Numbered from the stretch's first letter, positions 8,596 through 18,016 are shown. The stretch: DNA of 64,000 nucleotides from UBA4427 sp045106235 (GCA_045106235.1 JBGCEJ010000003.1:124001-188000); one strand, 5' to 3'. A program made the numbers and translations. The notes: generated by a model from the sequence alone, not told the origin.

Positions 8596-9408
8596 ATGAA
8601 GTACGTCGAATATGTGAACGAGGAGCGCGTCGCGACAATCACACTCAATCGAGGTGATAAAGCCAATGCCCAGAACGAGGGCATGCTTGACGAGCTTCAT
8701 GAATGTTTCGTGAAAGCCGAACGGGATGATTCTGTTCGCGTGATCGTCCTGCGTGCTGAGGGAAAGCATTTCTCGGCGGGACACGATCTCGACACGGATG
8801 ATCCCGATTCAGTGAATCTCTTCGACGACGAAGGGAAGATTCGGCTCGACACCATGTATCGCTGGGAAGCGCAAAAATACCTCGGCTACTCCTGGCATTG
8901 GCGCAATATCCCGAAGCCCACGCTTGCGGCTGTGCAAGGCAAGGCGATCGCGGGTGCGCTGAATCTGATTTTTCCTATGGACATGATTATCGCGGCGGAA
9001 GACGCGCTCTTCTCGGATCCAGTCGTGATGATGGCGATCGGCGGCGTTGAGTATCACGGGCATACCTGGGATCTGGGTGCTCGACGCGCGAAAGATATTC
9101 TCTTTACCGGGCGATCCGTGACCGCGGATGAAGCGCATAAGATTGGCTTTGTGCGAGATGTTGTTTCGCGTGACGACCTTTGGAGCCATACGGACGAGCT
9201 CGCCAGAAAGATTGCGAAGCGGCATCCCTTCGGCCTGGCCCAGGCCAAGCGGGCGGTGAACCAGACCCTCGACGTGCAAGGCTATTATTCGGCGCTGCAG
9301 TCGGTCTTCGACGTGCATCATACGGGGCACGGCAATGCGATCAGCTATACGGGATACCCGATTCTCTCGGATCTCTCGGAAATGAAGAGCGAGCTGAAGA
9401 AGAAGTAA
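8596..9408 (+). CDS. Enoyl-CoA hydratase/isomerase (crotonase) family protein
   Basis: A 270-residue crotonase. The CoA-binding segment ends in HFSAGHDLD and the oxyanion loop is in VQGKAIAGALNLIF. The usual second catalytic Glu region reads DPVVMMAIGGVEYHG, so the acid/base pattern departs from classical enoyl-CoA hydratase and the protein may hydrate, isomerise or cleave an unusual substrate. The ATG at 8596 was preferred to a GTG two codons upstream because GGGAGAGGG lies 5-6 bases before it. Fourth gene of the rightward operon. A second crotonase is at 15475. Confidence 0.9.
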   Translation: MKYVEYVNEERVATITLNRGDKANAQNEGMLDELHECFVKAERDDSVRVIVLRAEGKHFSAGHDLDTDDPDSVNLFDDEGKIRLDTMYRWEAQKYLGYSWHWRNIPKPTLAAVQGKAIAGALNLIFPMDMIIAAEDALFSDPVVMMAIGGVEYHGHTWDLGARRAKDILFTGRSVTADEAHKIGFVRDVVSRDDLWSHTDELARKIAKRHPFGLAQAKRAVNQTLDVQGYYSALQSVFDVHHTGHGNAISYTGYPILSDLSEMKSELKKK

Positions 9409-9448
9409 GCGGCGCGCGCTTCGCTCTTCGGAGCGTGAGGAGGACGTG

Positions 9449-10255
9449 ATGTCCGGAGGGCTTTTCGACTGTACGGGGAAGGTGGCCCTTGTGACCGGGG
9501 GCAATGGTGGCCTCGGCTTGGCCTTCGCGACGGGCGTCGCGAAGATGGGCGGGGACATCGCAATCTGGGGGCGGAGCGCTGGGAAGAACGCCACGGCGAA
9601 GGCCGCTCTGCTTGCGGCGGGAGCGCGCCGGGTTGAGGCGGATCAGGTCGACGTGAGTTCCGAGGACCAGGTTGCCGCGGGCTATGAACGTTTGATCTCG
9701 GAGTTTGGCCGACTCGACAGTGTCTTTGCGAATGCGGGGCGGACTTCGAAAAGTCGATCGTTCCTGACGCTTTCGAGCGAGGAGTGGAATGAGCTTCTCG
9801 CGGCCAATCTGCACGGCGCATTTTTTACGCTCCGCGAAGGGGCGAAGCGCATGGTCGCCCGCGCCGAAGCCGGGGAGCCGGGCGGCTCGTTGGTCTTTTG
9901 CGGAAGCCTCTCGATGATGCATGGAGTTGCGGGCATCGCCGACTACGCGGCCTCGAAAGGCGGCATGGCTGCGGTCGTTCGAGGGATTGCGGTTGAGCTG
10001 GGCCGCTACGAGATCCGCGCTAATACGATCGCGCCGGGTTTCGTGATGACCGGGATTATGGACGGTGCGGATGAGGAGACCGTCCAGCAGCTGGACGCCC
10101 ATTTCTCATCGAAGACGCCCATCCAGCGCCCCGGTCGCGCGGAGGATTTTGAAGGGATCGCCGCTTACCTCTGCAGCGACGCCTCGCGCTTTCACACGGG
10201 CGATACGATCGTGATCGATGGCGGCAGCGCAGTGCATGCGCCTTACGCGACGTAA
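9449..10255 (+). CDS. Short-chain dehydrogenase
   Basis: A 268-residue classical SDR: TGGNGGLG cofactor loop, NAG in FANAGRTS, Ser in GSLSMMHG, and YAASKGG with the catalytic Tyr and Lys, ending in a normal DGG tail. It probably acts on a hydroxyacyl-CoA or ring alcohol within the operon's pathway. ATG 9449 is favoured over the adjacent GTG at 9446 because GAGGAGGA ends 5 bases before it. It begins 40 bp after the crotonase stop and is followed by a zinc-type alcohol dehydrogenase. Specificity cannot be read from sequence. Confidence 0.9.
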   Translation: MSGGLFDCTGKVALVTGGNGGLGLAFATGVAKMGGDIAIWGRSAGKNATAKAALLAAGARRVEADQVDVSSEDQVAAGYERLISEFGRLDSVFANAGRTSKSRSFLTLSSEEWNELLAANLHGAFFTLREGAKRMVARAEAGEPGGSLVFCGSLSMMHGVAGIADYAASKGGMAAVVRGIAVELGRYEIRANTIAPGFVMTGIMDGADEETVQQLDAHFSSKTPIQRPGRAEDFEGIAAYLCSDASRFHTGDTIVIDGGSAVHAPYAT

Positions 10256-10302
10256 TCTGAGGCGCCTGAACAATCGAGGTCGCCGAGGAAGGGAGTGCTG
10301 GC

Positions 10303-11310
10303 TTGCGCGTACTGAATATTCATGGTGAAGACGATGTCCGCCTAGATCCGTATTCGTTGCCTGCGCCGGGGCCGACGGACGTCGTGGTGGAAATGCGAGC
10401 CTGCGGAATCTGCGGCAGCGACCTTTCCTATATTCAGCTCGGCGGAATCGGGCGGGCCGAGGGCGGAGTGACGCCGATCGGTCACGAAGGCGCCGGAGAG
10501 ATTTCGTTCGTGGGGGCCGATGTCCGCGACTTGGCGGTGGGTGAGTCCGTCATCATCAACCCGATGACCACGCCGAGCCGAGTGGGAAGTGGCGGGCCGG
10601 AAGGGGCGTTTGTTGACTCCCTGCTGATCCGAGAAGCATCCCTCGGCGAAAATCTACTTCGCGTGCCTGAGGATGTTCCCTTCGAAATCGCAGCGATGTG
10701 TGAGCCGCTCGCCGTCGCGCTCCACGGCGTAAACCGTTCCGAGGCGAGTCCCGGCGATAAGGTTGTTCTGTTCGGGGCCGGGCCAATCGGACTGGGGATG
10801 GTGCTTTGGCTCATCGACCGTGGTGTCGAAGATCTCATCGTACTCGATCTCGCGGACGAACGACTGGAACGCGCGACGGCGCTCGGCGCTCGTGCCGTGA
10901 TCAATCCTGGCAAAGAGGATCCTCGAGCGCGGATTGCGGAGCTTCACGGCGAAGCGCGGAATACGGTTGGACACCCGGCAACGGGGACGGACGTATTTCT
11001 CGACGCCGCCGGAGCACCTACGATTCTTGCCGACATCATTGGGATGACGAAGGATCACGCGCGGATCGTCGTGACTGCGACTTACATGGAGTCCGTCGCG
11101 CTGCCGCTCGGTCGGATGCTCACAAGTGAGCCGACGATCACGACTGCGGTGGGCTACCCGACCGAAATGCCCGAGGTGGTGGCCGCAATGCCTCGCCTAA
11201 GGACTCAGATCGAGTCGATGATCAGTCATCGGTTTCCCTTCGACCGAATCCTCGAAGGGATCGCCGTCGCCGGAACGCCGGGTTCCGCGAAGGTGATGGT
11301 CGAGTTCTAG
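10303..11310 (+). CDS. Zinc-type medium-chain alcohol dehydrogenase lacking the structural zinc lobe
   Basis: A 335-residue MDR. The catalytic zinc ligands are visible: Cys in ACGICGSD, His/Glu in GHEGAG, and the Glu in MCEPLAVALHG. The Rossmann fold follows with FGAGPIGLG. The four-cysteine structural-zinc loop between about residues 85 and 105 is absent; that stretch reads NPMTTPSRVGSG. The best start is TTG 10303, the first in-frame start after the GAGGAAGGGAG ribosome site. Last gene of the rightward operon; small hairpins at 11321-11369 follow. It likely oxidises an alcohol released by the pathway, possibly after the aldolase step; this role is inferred. Confidence 0.88.
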   Translation: MRVLNIHGEDDVRLDPYSLPAPGPTDVVVEMRACGICGSDLSYIQLGGIGRAEGGVTPIGHEGAGEISFVGADVRDLAVGESVIINPMTTPSRVGSGGPEGAFVDSLLIREASLGENLLRVPEDVPFEIAAMCEPLAVALHGVNRSEASPGDKVVLFGAGPIGLGMVLWLIDRGVEDLIVLDLADERLERATALGARAVINPGKEDPRARIAELHGEARNTVGHPATGTDVFLDAAGAPTILADIIGMTKDHARIVVTATYMESVALPLGRMLTSEPTITTAVGYPTEMPEVVAAMPRLRTQIESMISHRFPFDRILEGIAVAGTPGSAKVMVEF

Positions 11311-11320
11311 GCGGGCGAAA

Positions 11321-11369
11321 TGCGAGAACTGCTCGCACTCCGCGTGTTATGCGCCCCTTGGGCCTTTTT
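11321..11369 (+). terminator. Possible weak terminator in a convergent gap
   Basis: Two short hairpins lie between the alcohol dehydrogenase stop (11310) and the acyl-CoA dehydrogenase stop (11374). The first is TGCGAG/CTCGCA with a 5-nt loop (11321-11337). The second is a 4-bp GCCC/GGGC stem (11353-11363) followed by C and five T. The stems are short, so termination is only suggested. Confidence 0.4.
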
Positions 11370-11373
11370 CGTC

Positions 11374-12534
11374 TCAGTAGCTTCGCGGCAGCCCCATCAC
11401 CTTTTGTGCGATGAAGTTGAGGGTCATCTCCTGTGAGACGGGGGCGATCCGCATGATGCGCGACTCGCGGAAATAGCGCTCCACGTCATGTTCGATCGCG
11501 TAGCCCATGCCGCCCAAGGTTTGAACGGCGCGGTCCGCCGCGAAGAAGCCGGCTTCCGCAGCGAGGTACTTCGCGGAGTTGGCCGCTTCGGCGCAGTCCT
11601 GGCCCGTGTCGTATTTCCAGGCCGCGAACTGCGTCATCTGCCAGGCCGCCTTCAATTGGATATGGGCTTGGGCGAGGGGATGCGAGATGGCTTGGTTCGC
11701 GCCGATCGGGCGTCCGAAGACTTCGCGATCCGTTGCATAGCGCGTGGCTTTGCGGATCGAAGCTTCGCCGATTCCGATTGCTTCCGAGGCGAGGAGTACG
11801 CGTTCGGGGTTGAGTCCGTGAACGAGGTAGCGCCAGCCTTCCCCTTCCTCGCCGACGCGTCGCCAGCCTTCGACGGGTAGCCCGTCGTAATGCGTCTCGC
11901 AGGAAGCGACCGCATTGCGACCCATCTTCGGGATCGGGCGGATATCGACGTATTTAGGATCGAGGTCCGCGAGGAAGAGTGAGAGGCCCTTCATGCTGCC
12001 GGGCTCGCCGCTGGTTCGTGCGAGAAGCAGCACGACGTCGCTTTCAAGGGCCTTCGTGGTCCATACCTTCTGGCCGTGGATGACATAGCCGCCTTTACCG
12101 TCAGGCTCGGCCCGGGTCGCAACCCGAGAGGTGTCTGTTCCGGCATCGACTTCCGTCACGCCGAAGGCGACGTGGAGGTCACCCGCCGCAGCGCGGGGGA
12201 GGAAGGTCTCTTTGAGCTGGTCGTTGCCGAAGACGACCACGGGATTGAGGCCGAAAATCGTGAGATGGATGGCGCTACAGCCGTTCATGGCCGCGCCGCT
12301 TGCAGCGACTTCGCGCAGAATGATTGAGGCTTCCTGGATGCCCTGGCCGCCGCCGCCGTACTGCTCAGGTAGGGCCACGCCGACCCAGCCGCCTTCGGCC
12401 AGCGCCCGATAGAAATCCCACGGGAACGCGTGGTCGGCTTCGCATTTTCGCCAATAATCGTCGGGGAAATCCGCGCAGAGGGTTTGGATGGCTTCGCTGA
12501 TGGCGATGTGGTCGGGATTTTCGCTGAATTCCAT
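11374..12534 (-). CDS. Acyl-CoA dehydrogenase
   Basis: A 386-residue FAD acyl-CoA dehydrogenase with the three-domain fold: N-terminal helices, the central beta motif VTEVDAGTDTSR and KVWTTKA, and C-terminal helices with LGGMGYAIEHDVERYFRES. The segment after RIMRI reads APVSQEM instead of the YEGT-type motif, typical of a subfamily active on branched or unusual acyl-CoAs. It introduces a 2,3-double bond, passing electrons to ETF. It is a single leftward gene divergent from the P450 at 12660; the 125-bp gap holds an operator-like palindrome and a near-perfect -10 box for the P450 side. No strong ribosome site precedes the ATG. Confidence 0.93.
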   Translation of the reverse strand: MEFSENPDHIAISEAIQTLCADFPDDYWRKCEADHAFPWDFYRALAEGGWVGVALPEQYGGGGQGIQEASIILREVAASGAAMNGCSAIHLTIFGLNPVVVFGNDQLKETFLPRAAAGDLHVAFGVTEVDAGTDTSRVATRAEPDGKGGYVIHGQKVWTTKALESDVVLLLARTSGEPGSMKGLSLFLADLDPKYVDIRPIPKMGRNAVASCETHYDGLPVEGWRRVGEEGEGWRYLVHGLNPERVLLASEAIGIGEASIRKATRYATDREVFGRPIGANQAISHPLAQAHIQLKAAWQMTQFAAWKYDTGQDCAEAANSAKYLAAEAGFFAADRAVQTLGGMGYAIEHDVERYFRESRIMRIAPVSQEMTLNFIAQKVMGLPRSY

Positions 12535-12605
12535 GGTGGCTCTGAATGCCTCTGCTGCGTCCGGGGGCGGGCCCCCGAAATGAGGGATGCGCTTCGAATT
12601 GCGCT

Positions 12606-12639
12606 GAGAATGACGCTCTCGTAAGCTGAGAACTATAAT
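12606..12639 (+). promoter_or_regulatory. Palindromic operator plus -10 box upstream of the P450 gene
   Basis: GAGAATGACGCTCTC at 12606-12620 matches the window-wide palindrome with one mismatch. TATAAT follows at 12634-12639, 28 bp from the start of the palindrome, and 21 bp before the ATG at 12660. A TGACG inside the palindrome is suitably placed as a weak -35, so a bound repressor would block polymerase. The same 28-bp geometry occurs at 18017. Confidence 0.65.
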
Positions 12640-12659
12640 GCAAAAAGGATGGAGTCCCC

Positions 12660-13943
12660 ATGAGCAGTTCCGAGGCCGCCCCGAATTTCGAGCAGATCGA
12701 CTTTTTCACGAGCGACGCCTTTGTGCGCGACCCCTTCCCTTATTACGAGTTCGTCCGTAGCCAAGGCCCCGCCTGGCGCGAGCCTCATCACGGCGTCGTG
12801 ATGGTGACCGGTTACGAAGAAGCCTCGGAAGTCCTCCGGGACGTCGAGCGATATTCAAGCTGCAATGCGGTGAGTGGCCCCTTCCCGGGCTTCCCGGTTC
12901 CGCTCGAAGGCAACGATATCAGCGCGCTGATCGAGAAGCATCGCGACGAGCTGCCCATGAACGATCAGCTTCCGACCCTCGATCCGCCGAACCACACGAA
13001 GCAGCGTGCCCTTCTGATGCGGCTGCTTACGCCGAACCGCCTCAAGGAAAATGAAGAGTTCATGTGGCGGCTCGCGGATCAGCAGATCGACGAGTTCCTC
13101 GCTTCAGGGCGATGTGAATTTTTGGCGGATTACGCGCAGCCCTTCGCGATGTTAGTCATTGCGGATTTGCTGGGCGTGCCGGAAGCGGATCGCGAAGATT
13201 TTCGGGCGCAGCTCACGAGTGGTGGCAATATCGGCGCGACTTCCAAGAAGTCGATGAAGCGGAGCCCCCTCGAATATCTCTACAAGCGCTTCTCGGAGTA
13301 TGTTGAGGATCGTCGTCAGAATCCGCAGGATGATGTTCTTACTTCAATGGCGCAGGTGACCTTCCCGGACGGATCACTTCCGGAAGTGATTGACGTTGTG
13401 CGCGTTGCCGCGAACCTCTTTGCTGCGGGCCAAGAAACGACGGTTCGGCTGTTGGGCGCGGGGCTTCAGATTCTTGGCGAAGACGGAGCGCTCCAGGCGC
13501 GCCTTCGGGAGGATTCCTCGAAGGTGCCGAACTTTATCGAGGAGGCGCTTCGCTGCGAGTCGCCGATCAAGGGCGATTTTCGCTTGACCCGCGTTCCGAC
13601 CCAAATCGGCGGCGTCGAGGTGCCGGCCGGATCGACGGTGATGGTGTTGATTGGAGCGGCGAACCGCGATCCGGGACATTTCGAGCGGGCTGCGGAGTTC
13701 GATATCGACCGCAAGAACGCGCGACATCATATTGCCTTCGGGCTCGGCGTTCATAGCTGCCCGGGCGGCCCGCTGGCGCGCACGGAGACCCGAATCAGTC
13801 TTGAACGTCTGCTCGCGCGCCTGGGCGATATCCGAATCAACGAGGCGGAGCATGGTCCGGCGAGCGATCGTCGCTATGCCTACGCCCCGACTTTCGTCCT
13901 GCGCGGCCTGCAGCAGCTCCATCTTGAGTTCGACGGGCGCTAG
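12660..13943 (+). CDS. Cytochrome P450
   Basis: A 427-residue soluble P450, second of two in the window. Motifs: I-helix AAGQETT (255-261), ExxR at Glu295-Arg298, and haem loop FGLGVHSCPG (360-369) with Cys367. The C-P-G variant of the haem loop and a long N-terminal half suggest a family different from the P450 at 2395. It would hydroxylate a hydrophobic substrate; no ferredoxin is adjacent. It has a clear promoter at 12606-12639 and is divergent from an acyl-CoA dehydrogenase, so both may be induced together. Its stop lies 17 bp from the stop of the convergent gene at 13961. Confidence 0.95.
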   Translation: MSSSEAAPNFEQIDFFTSDAFVRDPFPYYEFVRSQGPAWREPHHGVVMVTGYEEASEVLRDVERYSSCNAVSGPFPGFPVPLEGNDISALIEKHRDELPMNDQLPTLDPPNHTKQRALLMRLLTPNRLKENEEFMWRLADQQIDEFLASGRCEFLADYAQPFAMLVIADLLGVPEADREDFRAQLTSGGNIGATSKKSMKRSPLEYLYKRFSEYVEDRRQNPQDDVLTSMAQVTFPDGSLPEVIDVVRVAANLFAAGQETTVRLLGAGLQILGEDGALQARLREDSSKVPNFIEEALRCESPIKGDFRLTRVPTQIGGVEVPAGSTVMVLIGAANRDPGHFERAAEFDIDRKNARHHIAFGLGVHSCPGGPLARTETRISLERLLARLGDIRINEAEHGPASDRRYAYAPTFVLRGLQQLHLEFDGR

Positions 13944-13960
13944 GGGGAGAGCGCGAGGTT

Positions 13961-14554
13961 TCAGCTCCCGGGCGTCATCTCGAGGTACTTTTCGAAATCC
14001 GGATCGACGCCGAGCCCCATCGAGTTGATGAAGCGAGAGACCGTGTCGTAGCAGCCGACGGTGAAGATCGCGTCGAGGATCTGCTTTGGATCCAAATCCG
14101 ATTCCATCATCGCGAAGGTTGCTTCGGACACGACGCCGTCGTCGATCAATTCGTCGGTCGCCCGAATCAGCGCTTCTTCAGCGTTCGAAAGAGCGGGGGC
14201 GCCGGGTCCAAACGCGATACGGCCGATGAACTCATCGGTCAGGCCGAGGTCGCGGGCTTGGAATGTATGCTGCGCCCAGAGCGTTGCGGAGCGTCTTCGG
14301 ATGGCCACGCGCAAAATCAGAATATGCCGCTGCTCTGCGCTCAGTGTTGTCGCCGTCAGTACGTGGGTGTTGAATTCGAAGAAGGCGGAAGCGAGCTCAG
14401 GGTGGAGCGCGAAGGTGTCCATCACGCCGGGCGCCTGCGGTCGATTCTTGGCAATCGGATGTTTGTGCCGCGCGTCTTTCGGGAAGAGCTTCTTTGTGGC
14501 TTCGAACATATCGTCCGACCATTCATCGCGGGGCACGGGCTTGAGGCGCGGCAT
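13961..14554 (-). CDS. Carboxymuconolactone decarboxylase (AhpD-like) family protein
   Basis: A 197-residue all-helical protein of the carboxymuconolactone decarboxylase family. The core segment RSATLWAQHTFQARDLGLT matches the family's W-x-x-H-x-x-x-A helix. It lacks the CxxC pair of true AhpD, so a peroxide-reducing role is unlikely; decarboxylation or lactone chemistry on a ring intermediate is more in keeping. It is the last gene of a leftward operon (acyl-CoA synthetase, crotonase, SDR, this gene). AGGAG stands upstream of the ATG at a slightly long distance. The exact reaction is unknown. Confidence 0.85.
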   Translation of the reverse strand: MPRLKPVPRDEWSDDMFEATKKLFPKDARHKHPIAKNRPQAPGVMDTFALHPELASAFFEFNTHVLTATTLSAEQRHILILRVAIRRRSATLWAQHTFQARDLGLTDEFIGRIAFGPGAPALSNAEEALIRATDELIDDGVVSEATFAMMESDLDPKQILDAIFTVGCYDTVSRFINSMGLGVDPDFEKYLEMTPGS

Positions 14555-14621
14555 TTCGGGAGAACTCCTGGGGCTAGGCGAGTGTTAGGTTTTGCTGGCG
14601 AAGGGCCAGTGGTTCTGTTTC

Positions 14622-15398
14622 TCAGCCGCTACTCATGACTCGGCCGCCGTTTACGCCTAGGACTTGGCCCGTGACGAATCCGGCATCCTCGCGCGTGAGG
14701 TAGGCGACGGCGGACGCGATGTCTTCAGGTTGGCCCAGACGGCGCATGGGAACCATCCGGGCGAGCATCTTTTCATCGCCGACCATGCCTTGGGCTTCGG
14801 CAGAGCGGAGCCCAGGGGTGTCGATCACGCTCGGCGGGACGGCGTTCACCGTGATGCCTTTGCGCCCGAGATCCGCGGCGAGCGAGCGCGTTAGGGCGAC
14901 GACGGCGCCCTTGCTTGCCGAATAGTGTGTTTGGACTGGGGAGCCCGTTTGGGCGCTTGAGGACGTGATGTTCACGATTCGGCCCCAGCCTGCTTCGACC
15001 ATATCGGGCACGATCGCTTGGCAGCAGAAGAAGGTGCCCTTGAAGTTGATGTCGATGACCTGACCTAAGGTCGCTTCGTCGATTTCGAGGAAGGGCTTGA
15101 AGGGCGAGATACTCGCGTTGTTTACGAGGATTGTCGGCGCGCCCAGGGCGTCGCGCACTTCCTCGGCGGCCTGCATGACGCGGGCGCGGTCTGAGATGTC
15201 GACGGACTGGGCGATGGCGCGGCCGCCGGCGGCTTCGATCGCTTTCGCCGTTGCGTTCGCACCTTCGACGTTCACGTCCCAGACCGCCACGGAGGCGCCC
15301 TCGGCTGCGAGGCGCTCGGCGATGGCGATACCCATGCCTGAGCCGGCGCCCGTTACGATGGCGGTCCGTGCTTCGGACCATGCGGGGGGAGTTGCCAT
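14622..15398 (-). CDS. Short-chain dehydrogenase, FabG-like
   Basis: A 258-residue SDR with canonical elements: TGAGSGMG cofactor loop, NNASISP, Ser in ITSSSAQTG, YSASKGA with catalytic Tyr/Lys, and the VNGG C-terminal strand. The overall form is that of 3-oxoacyl reductases and secondary alcohol dehydrogenases. With a crotonase directly upstream (gap 76 bp), a 3-hydroxyacyl-CoA dehydrogenase function in beta-oxidation is the simplest reading. AAAGGAA precedes the ATG. It precedes the carboxymuconolactone-decarboxylase-like gene by 67 bp. Confidence 0.9.
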   Translation of the reverse strand: MATPPAWSEARTAIVTGAGSGMGIAIAERLAAEGASVAVWDVNVEGANATAKAIEAAGGRAIAQSVDISDRARVMQAAEEVRDALGAPTILVNNASISPFKPFLEIDEATLGQVIDINFKGTFFCCQAIVPDMVEAGWGRIVNITSSSAQTGSPVQTHYSASKGAVVALTRSLAADLGRKGITVNAVPPSVIDTPGLRSAEAQGMVGDEKMLARMVPMRRLGQPEDIASAVAYLTREDAGFVTGQVLGVNGGRVMSSG

Positions 15399-15474
15399 GG
15401 ATCAAATTCCTTTCATGCGTGAAGGGGAGCGGTCGAGCCTGCGCATGCTTGCGCGAGCCAGCATCCCATCGCGT

Positions 15475-16245
15475 CTACTTGCTCTGAAACTTCTCGATCG
15501 TGGCGTGGAGATCATCCGTATCGAAAGAAGCGGTCTCCGCCTCCATCGCGAAATCGATCGTTGCGAGGATGGCCTTTTCGAGGTGAAGATTGAGCACGCG
15601 CTTCGTCGCTTCGACGGCCTGTTGAGGGAGGCCAGCAATCCGGAGTGCGGCCTTTTTCGCTTCGCTCAGCACGTCATCGTCGGGGACGACATGGTTCGCG
15701 AGGCCGATCTCTTTGGCGCGAGCGGCCTTGATTCGGTCGCCCGTGAAAGCATATTCCTTGGCCAGCAGGAGGCTCGTCTGCAGCGGCCAGGTCAGCGGAC
15801 CGCCGTCCGCCGCAACGAGCCCGACCGTCACGTGCGGGTCGGCGAGATAGGCAGACTCGCCCATATAGACCATGTCCGAGAGCGCCACGACGCTACAGCC
15901 GAGCCCGACCGCCGGGCCGTTCACGGCGGCCACGATCGGCACGCGGCAGCGCACCATATTCAGCACGATCTCGCGTCCTTCCGCGATCGTCGCGTGGCGC
16001 AGCGCGCGGTCGTCCGCCATGCGCTTCAGCAGATCGAAATCCCCGCCCGCAGAAAAGGCACGTCCTTCGCCCGTAATCACCGCGGCCCGGGCGCCTTCGT
16101 CTCGGCTGAGCTGAGGGAAGACCTTCGCGAGGCCGAGATGGACATCTTCGTTCACCGCGTTGAGATGCTCGGGGCGGGATAGGCGAATGATGCGGAGAGG
16201 GCCGTCGGCCTCGACCTGCACTGCGTCGGGAAGTTCGTACTTCAA
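15475..16245 (-). CDS. Enoyl-CoA hydratase/isomerase family protein
   Basis: A 256-residue crotonase. AFSAGGDFDLL gives the first oxyanion segment and NGPAVGLGCSVV the second; the following DPHVTVGLVAADGG carries an Asp where classical hydratases have catalytic Glu, so isomerase or non-hydratase activity is possible. The C-terminal helices include the usual KRVLN region. The start is TTG at 16245, placed about 6 bases after AAAGGA. Second gene of the leftward operon behind the acyl-CoA synthetase. Confidence 0.9.
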   Translation of the reverse strand: MKYELPDAVQVEADGPLRIIRLSRPEHLNAVNEDVHLGLAKVFPQLSRDEGARAAVITGEGRAFSAGGDFDLLKRMADDRALRHATIAEGREIVLNMVRCRVPIVAAVNGPAVGLGCSVVALSDMVYMGESAYLADPHVTVGLVAADGGPLTWPLQTSLLLAKEYAFTGDRIKAARAKEIGLANHVVPDDDVLSEAKKAALRIAGLPQQAVEATKRVLNLHLEKAILATIDFAMEAETASFDTDDLHATIEKFQSK

Positions 16246-16318
16246 AGGGGGTCCTTTCGGTGGAGATGGGGGCGCGCCGTGGGCAAAAGGGATTGACTCC
16301 GCGGCGCTGTGTAAATGA

Positions 16319-17896
16319 TCAGGCCTCGATCAATGGCCGGAGTTCATCCTTCACGACTTTCCCTGTCGCGTTGATGGGCAGAGCATCGATCAATACCACT
16401 CGGCGCGGCACCTTGAAATTAGCCATTTCTTTGCGGGACCACTCGATGATTTCCGCTTCTTCCGGCTTGCTCCCGGGGGTGGCCACAATGAAGGCGGCGC
16501 CCACTTCGCCCATGCGATCGTCGGGAATGCCGATCACCGCGACCTGGGAAACGGCGGGGTGGCGCATCAGAATATTTTCGATCTCTGCGGGGTAGGCGTT
16601 GAAGCCCCCGACGATGAACATGTCCTTAATTCGGCCGACGATCTTGAGGTAACCCTCCGCGTCGAAGACCCCGAGGTCGCCGGTATGGAGCCAGCCCTCT
16701 GCGTCGATGGCCTCTGCGGTCGCCTTGGGATCATCGAAATAGGCCCGCAGAACCGTCTCGCCGCGAACGCAGACTTCGCCCGGTTCGCCCGTCGCCGCAT
16801 CCTTGCCGTCGTCGGCGATTGTGCGCACCTCGAAGCCCGGCCAAGGTTTGCCGGCGGTCTCGGCGATATGGGCGATGTCATCGTCGGGGAGGCTGCCCGA
16901 GACTGTTCCCGCTTCCGTGAGGCCGTAACCCGTTTGAATGCGCTCGAAGGGGAGCTGCTCATTCATCCGGCGGATCAGTTCGACAGGGATGTCGGCCGCC
17001 CCTGTGATCGCGACCCGGAGGCTCGAGATGTCGCGCTGTGCGAGGTCGGCATGCTCGAGAAGCGAGTGGTAGATTGTCGGCGCGCCGGGAAGCATCGTGA
17101 TGCGTTCGCGTTCGACGATCTCAAGCACTTTACCCGCATCGAATACGGACATGGGGTAGATCGTTGCGCCGCGCAGCAGGCAAGCCAGAATGCCCGCTTT
17201 GTAGCCGAAGATGTGAAAGAAGGGATTGGCGATAAGGTAACGGTCGCCCTCGCGAAGGTCGGCCCAGTCGCACCAGTCGAGGTAAGCGCGCAGCGTCTGG
17301 CCATGGGCCATGACGACGCCCTTTCGCTTGCCCGTCGTGCCCGAGGTGAAAACCACGTCGCAGGGATCGTCGGCGCCGATCGCTCCGATTCGCTCGGTCA
17401 GTTGCTCCTGCGAAACGCTGCTGCCATTTGCGCGGAAGCCGTCCCAGGAGAGCTCGCTCTTTGCAGGCGTTCCGGCAAGTAAGATTCTATGTGTTAGGTC
17501 CGGAAGGGCCTCGCCCGTCTCGTCGAGGAGTTCGGGGTAGTCGGTGTCGAGGAAGCCGCGGACCGTAAAGAGGGCCTTGGCTCGACTCCGCTTTAAGAGG
17601 TAGGCCGCCTCGCCACCCTTGAAGCGGGTGTTGATCGGGACGAGTACACCACCGGCGGAGGTGATGGCGAGTGCCGCGACGATCCATTCAAGGGAGTTCG
17701 GCGCCCAGATCGCGACGCGGTCTCCGGCTTCGATATCGCCTGCGATCAGCGCTCGGGCTGCTTCGTCCACCCGCTCGACGAGGTCGCTCCAGAGCAGGCG
17801 CTGGTCTCCGTCAACAATGGCGACACCGCCCTCGCGCTCCCGGGCAACTTCGCGAAGCATCGCCGGGATCGAGGGCCAGGAAACTTCGCTTCGCAT
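16319..17896 (-). CDS. AMP-forming acyl-CoA synthetase (FadD3-like)
   Basis: A 525-residue ANL-family ligase. The phosphate-binding loop TSGTTGKRKG is at 184-193; YGLTEAG, TGDLGVFDAEGY and GRIKDMFIVGGFNAYP follow, and the C-terminal catalytic Lys is in PINATGKVVKDE. It activates a carboxylic acid with ATP and CoA, probably the entry step for this operon. ATG 17896 is preferred to an ATG 6 bases and a TTG 15 bases further upstream because GGAGG lies 8 bases before it. Sequence form recalls FadD3, which activates a steroid-ring propionate, but substrate cannot be assigned. It is divergent from the SnoaL-like gene; the shared 254-bp gap holds a perfect operator palindrome. Confidence 0.92.
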   Translation of the reverse strand: MRSEVSWPSIPAMLREVAREREGGVAIVDGDQRLLWSDLVERVDEAARALIAGDIEAGDRVAIWAPNSLEWIVAALAITSAGGVLVPINTRFKGGEAAYLLKRSRAKALFTVRGFLDTDYPELLDETGEALPDLTHRILLAGTPAKSELSWDGFRANGSSVSQEQLTERIGAIGADDPCDVVFTSGTTGKRKGVVMAHGQTLRAYLDWCDWADLREGDRYLIANPFFHIFGYKAGILACLLRGATIYPMSVFDAGKVLEIVERERITMLPGAPTIYHSLLEHADLAQRDISSLRVAITGAADIPVELIRRMNEQLPFERIQTGYGLTEAGTVSGSLPDDDIAHIAETAGKPWPGFEVRTIADDGKDAATGEPGEVCVRGETVLRAYFDDPKATAEAIDAEGWLHTGDLGVFDAEGYLKIVGRIKDMFIVGGFNAYPAEIENILMRHPAVSQVAVIGIPDDRMGEVGAAFIVATPGSKPEEAEIIEWSRKEMANFKVPRRVVLIDALPINATGKVVKDELRPLIEA

Positions 17897-18016
17897 GTCC
17901 ATGGCCTCCAAGGGATCGGGCGGTTTCGGTCAGAACGCCCTGGGTGTGCTGCGGAGCAGCGGCTTCCGCGTGGGCCGCCTGGTTTCCGCAGCCCGACGCC
18001 GTGATTGTTGCTCTCG

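Noticed and set aside
13961..14554. AhpD-type alkylhydroperoxidase
   Set aside because: The CxxC pair required for that activity is absent; the sequence fits carboxymuconolactone-decarboxylase-like proteins.
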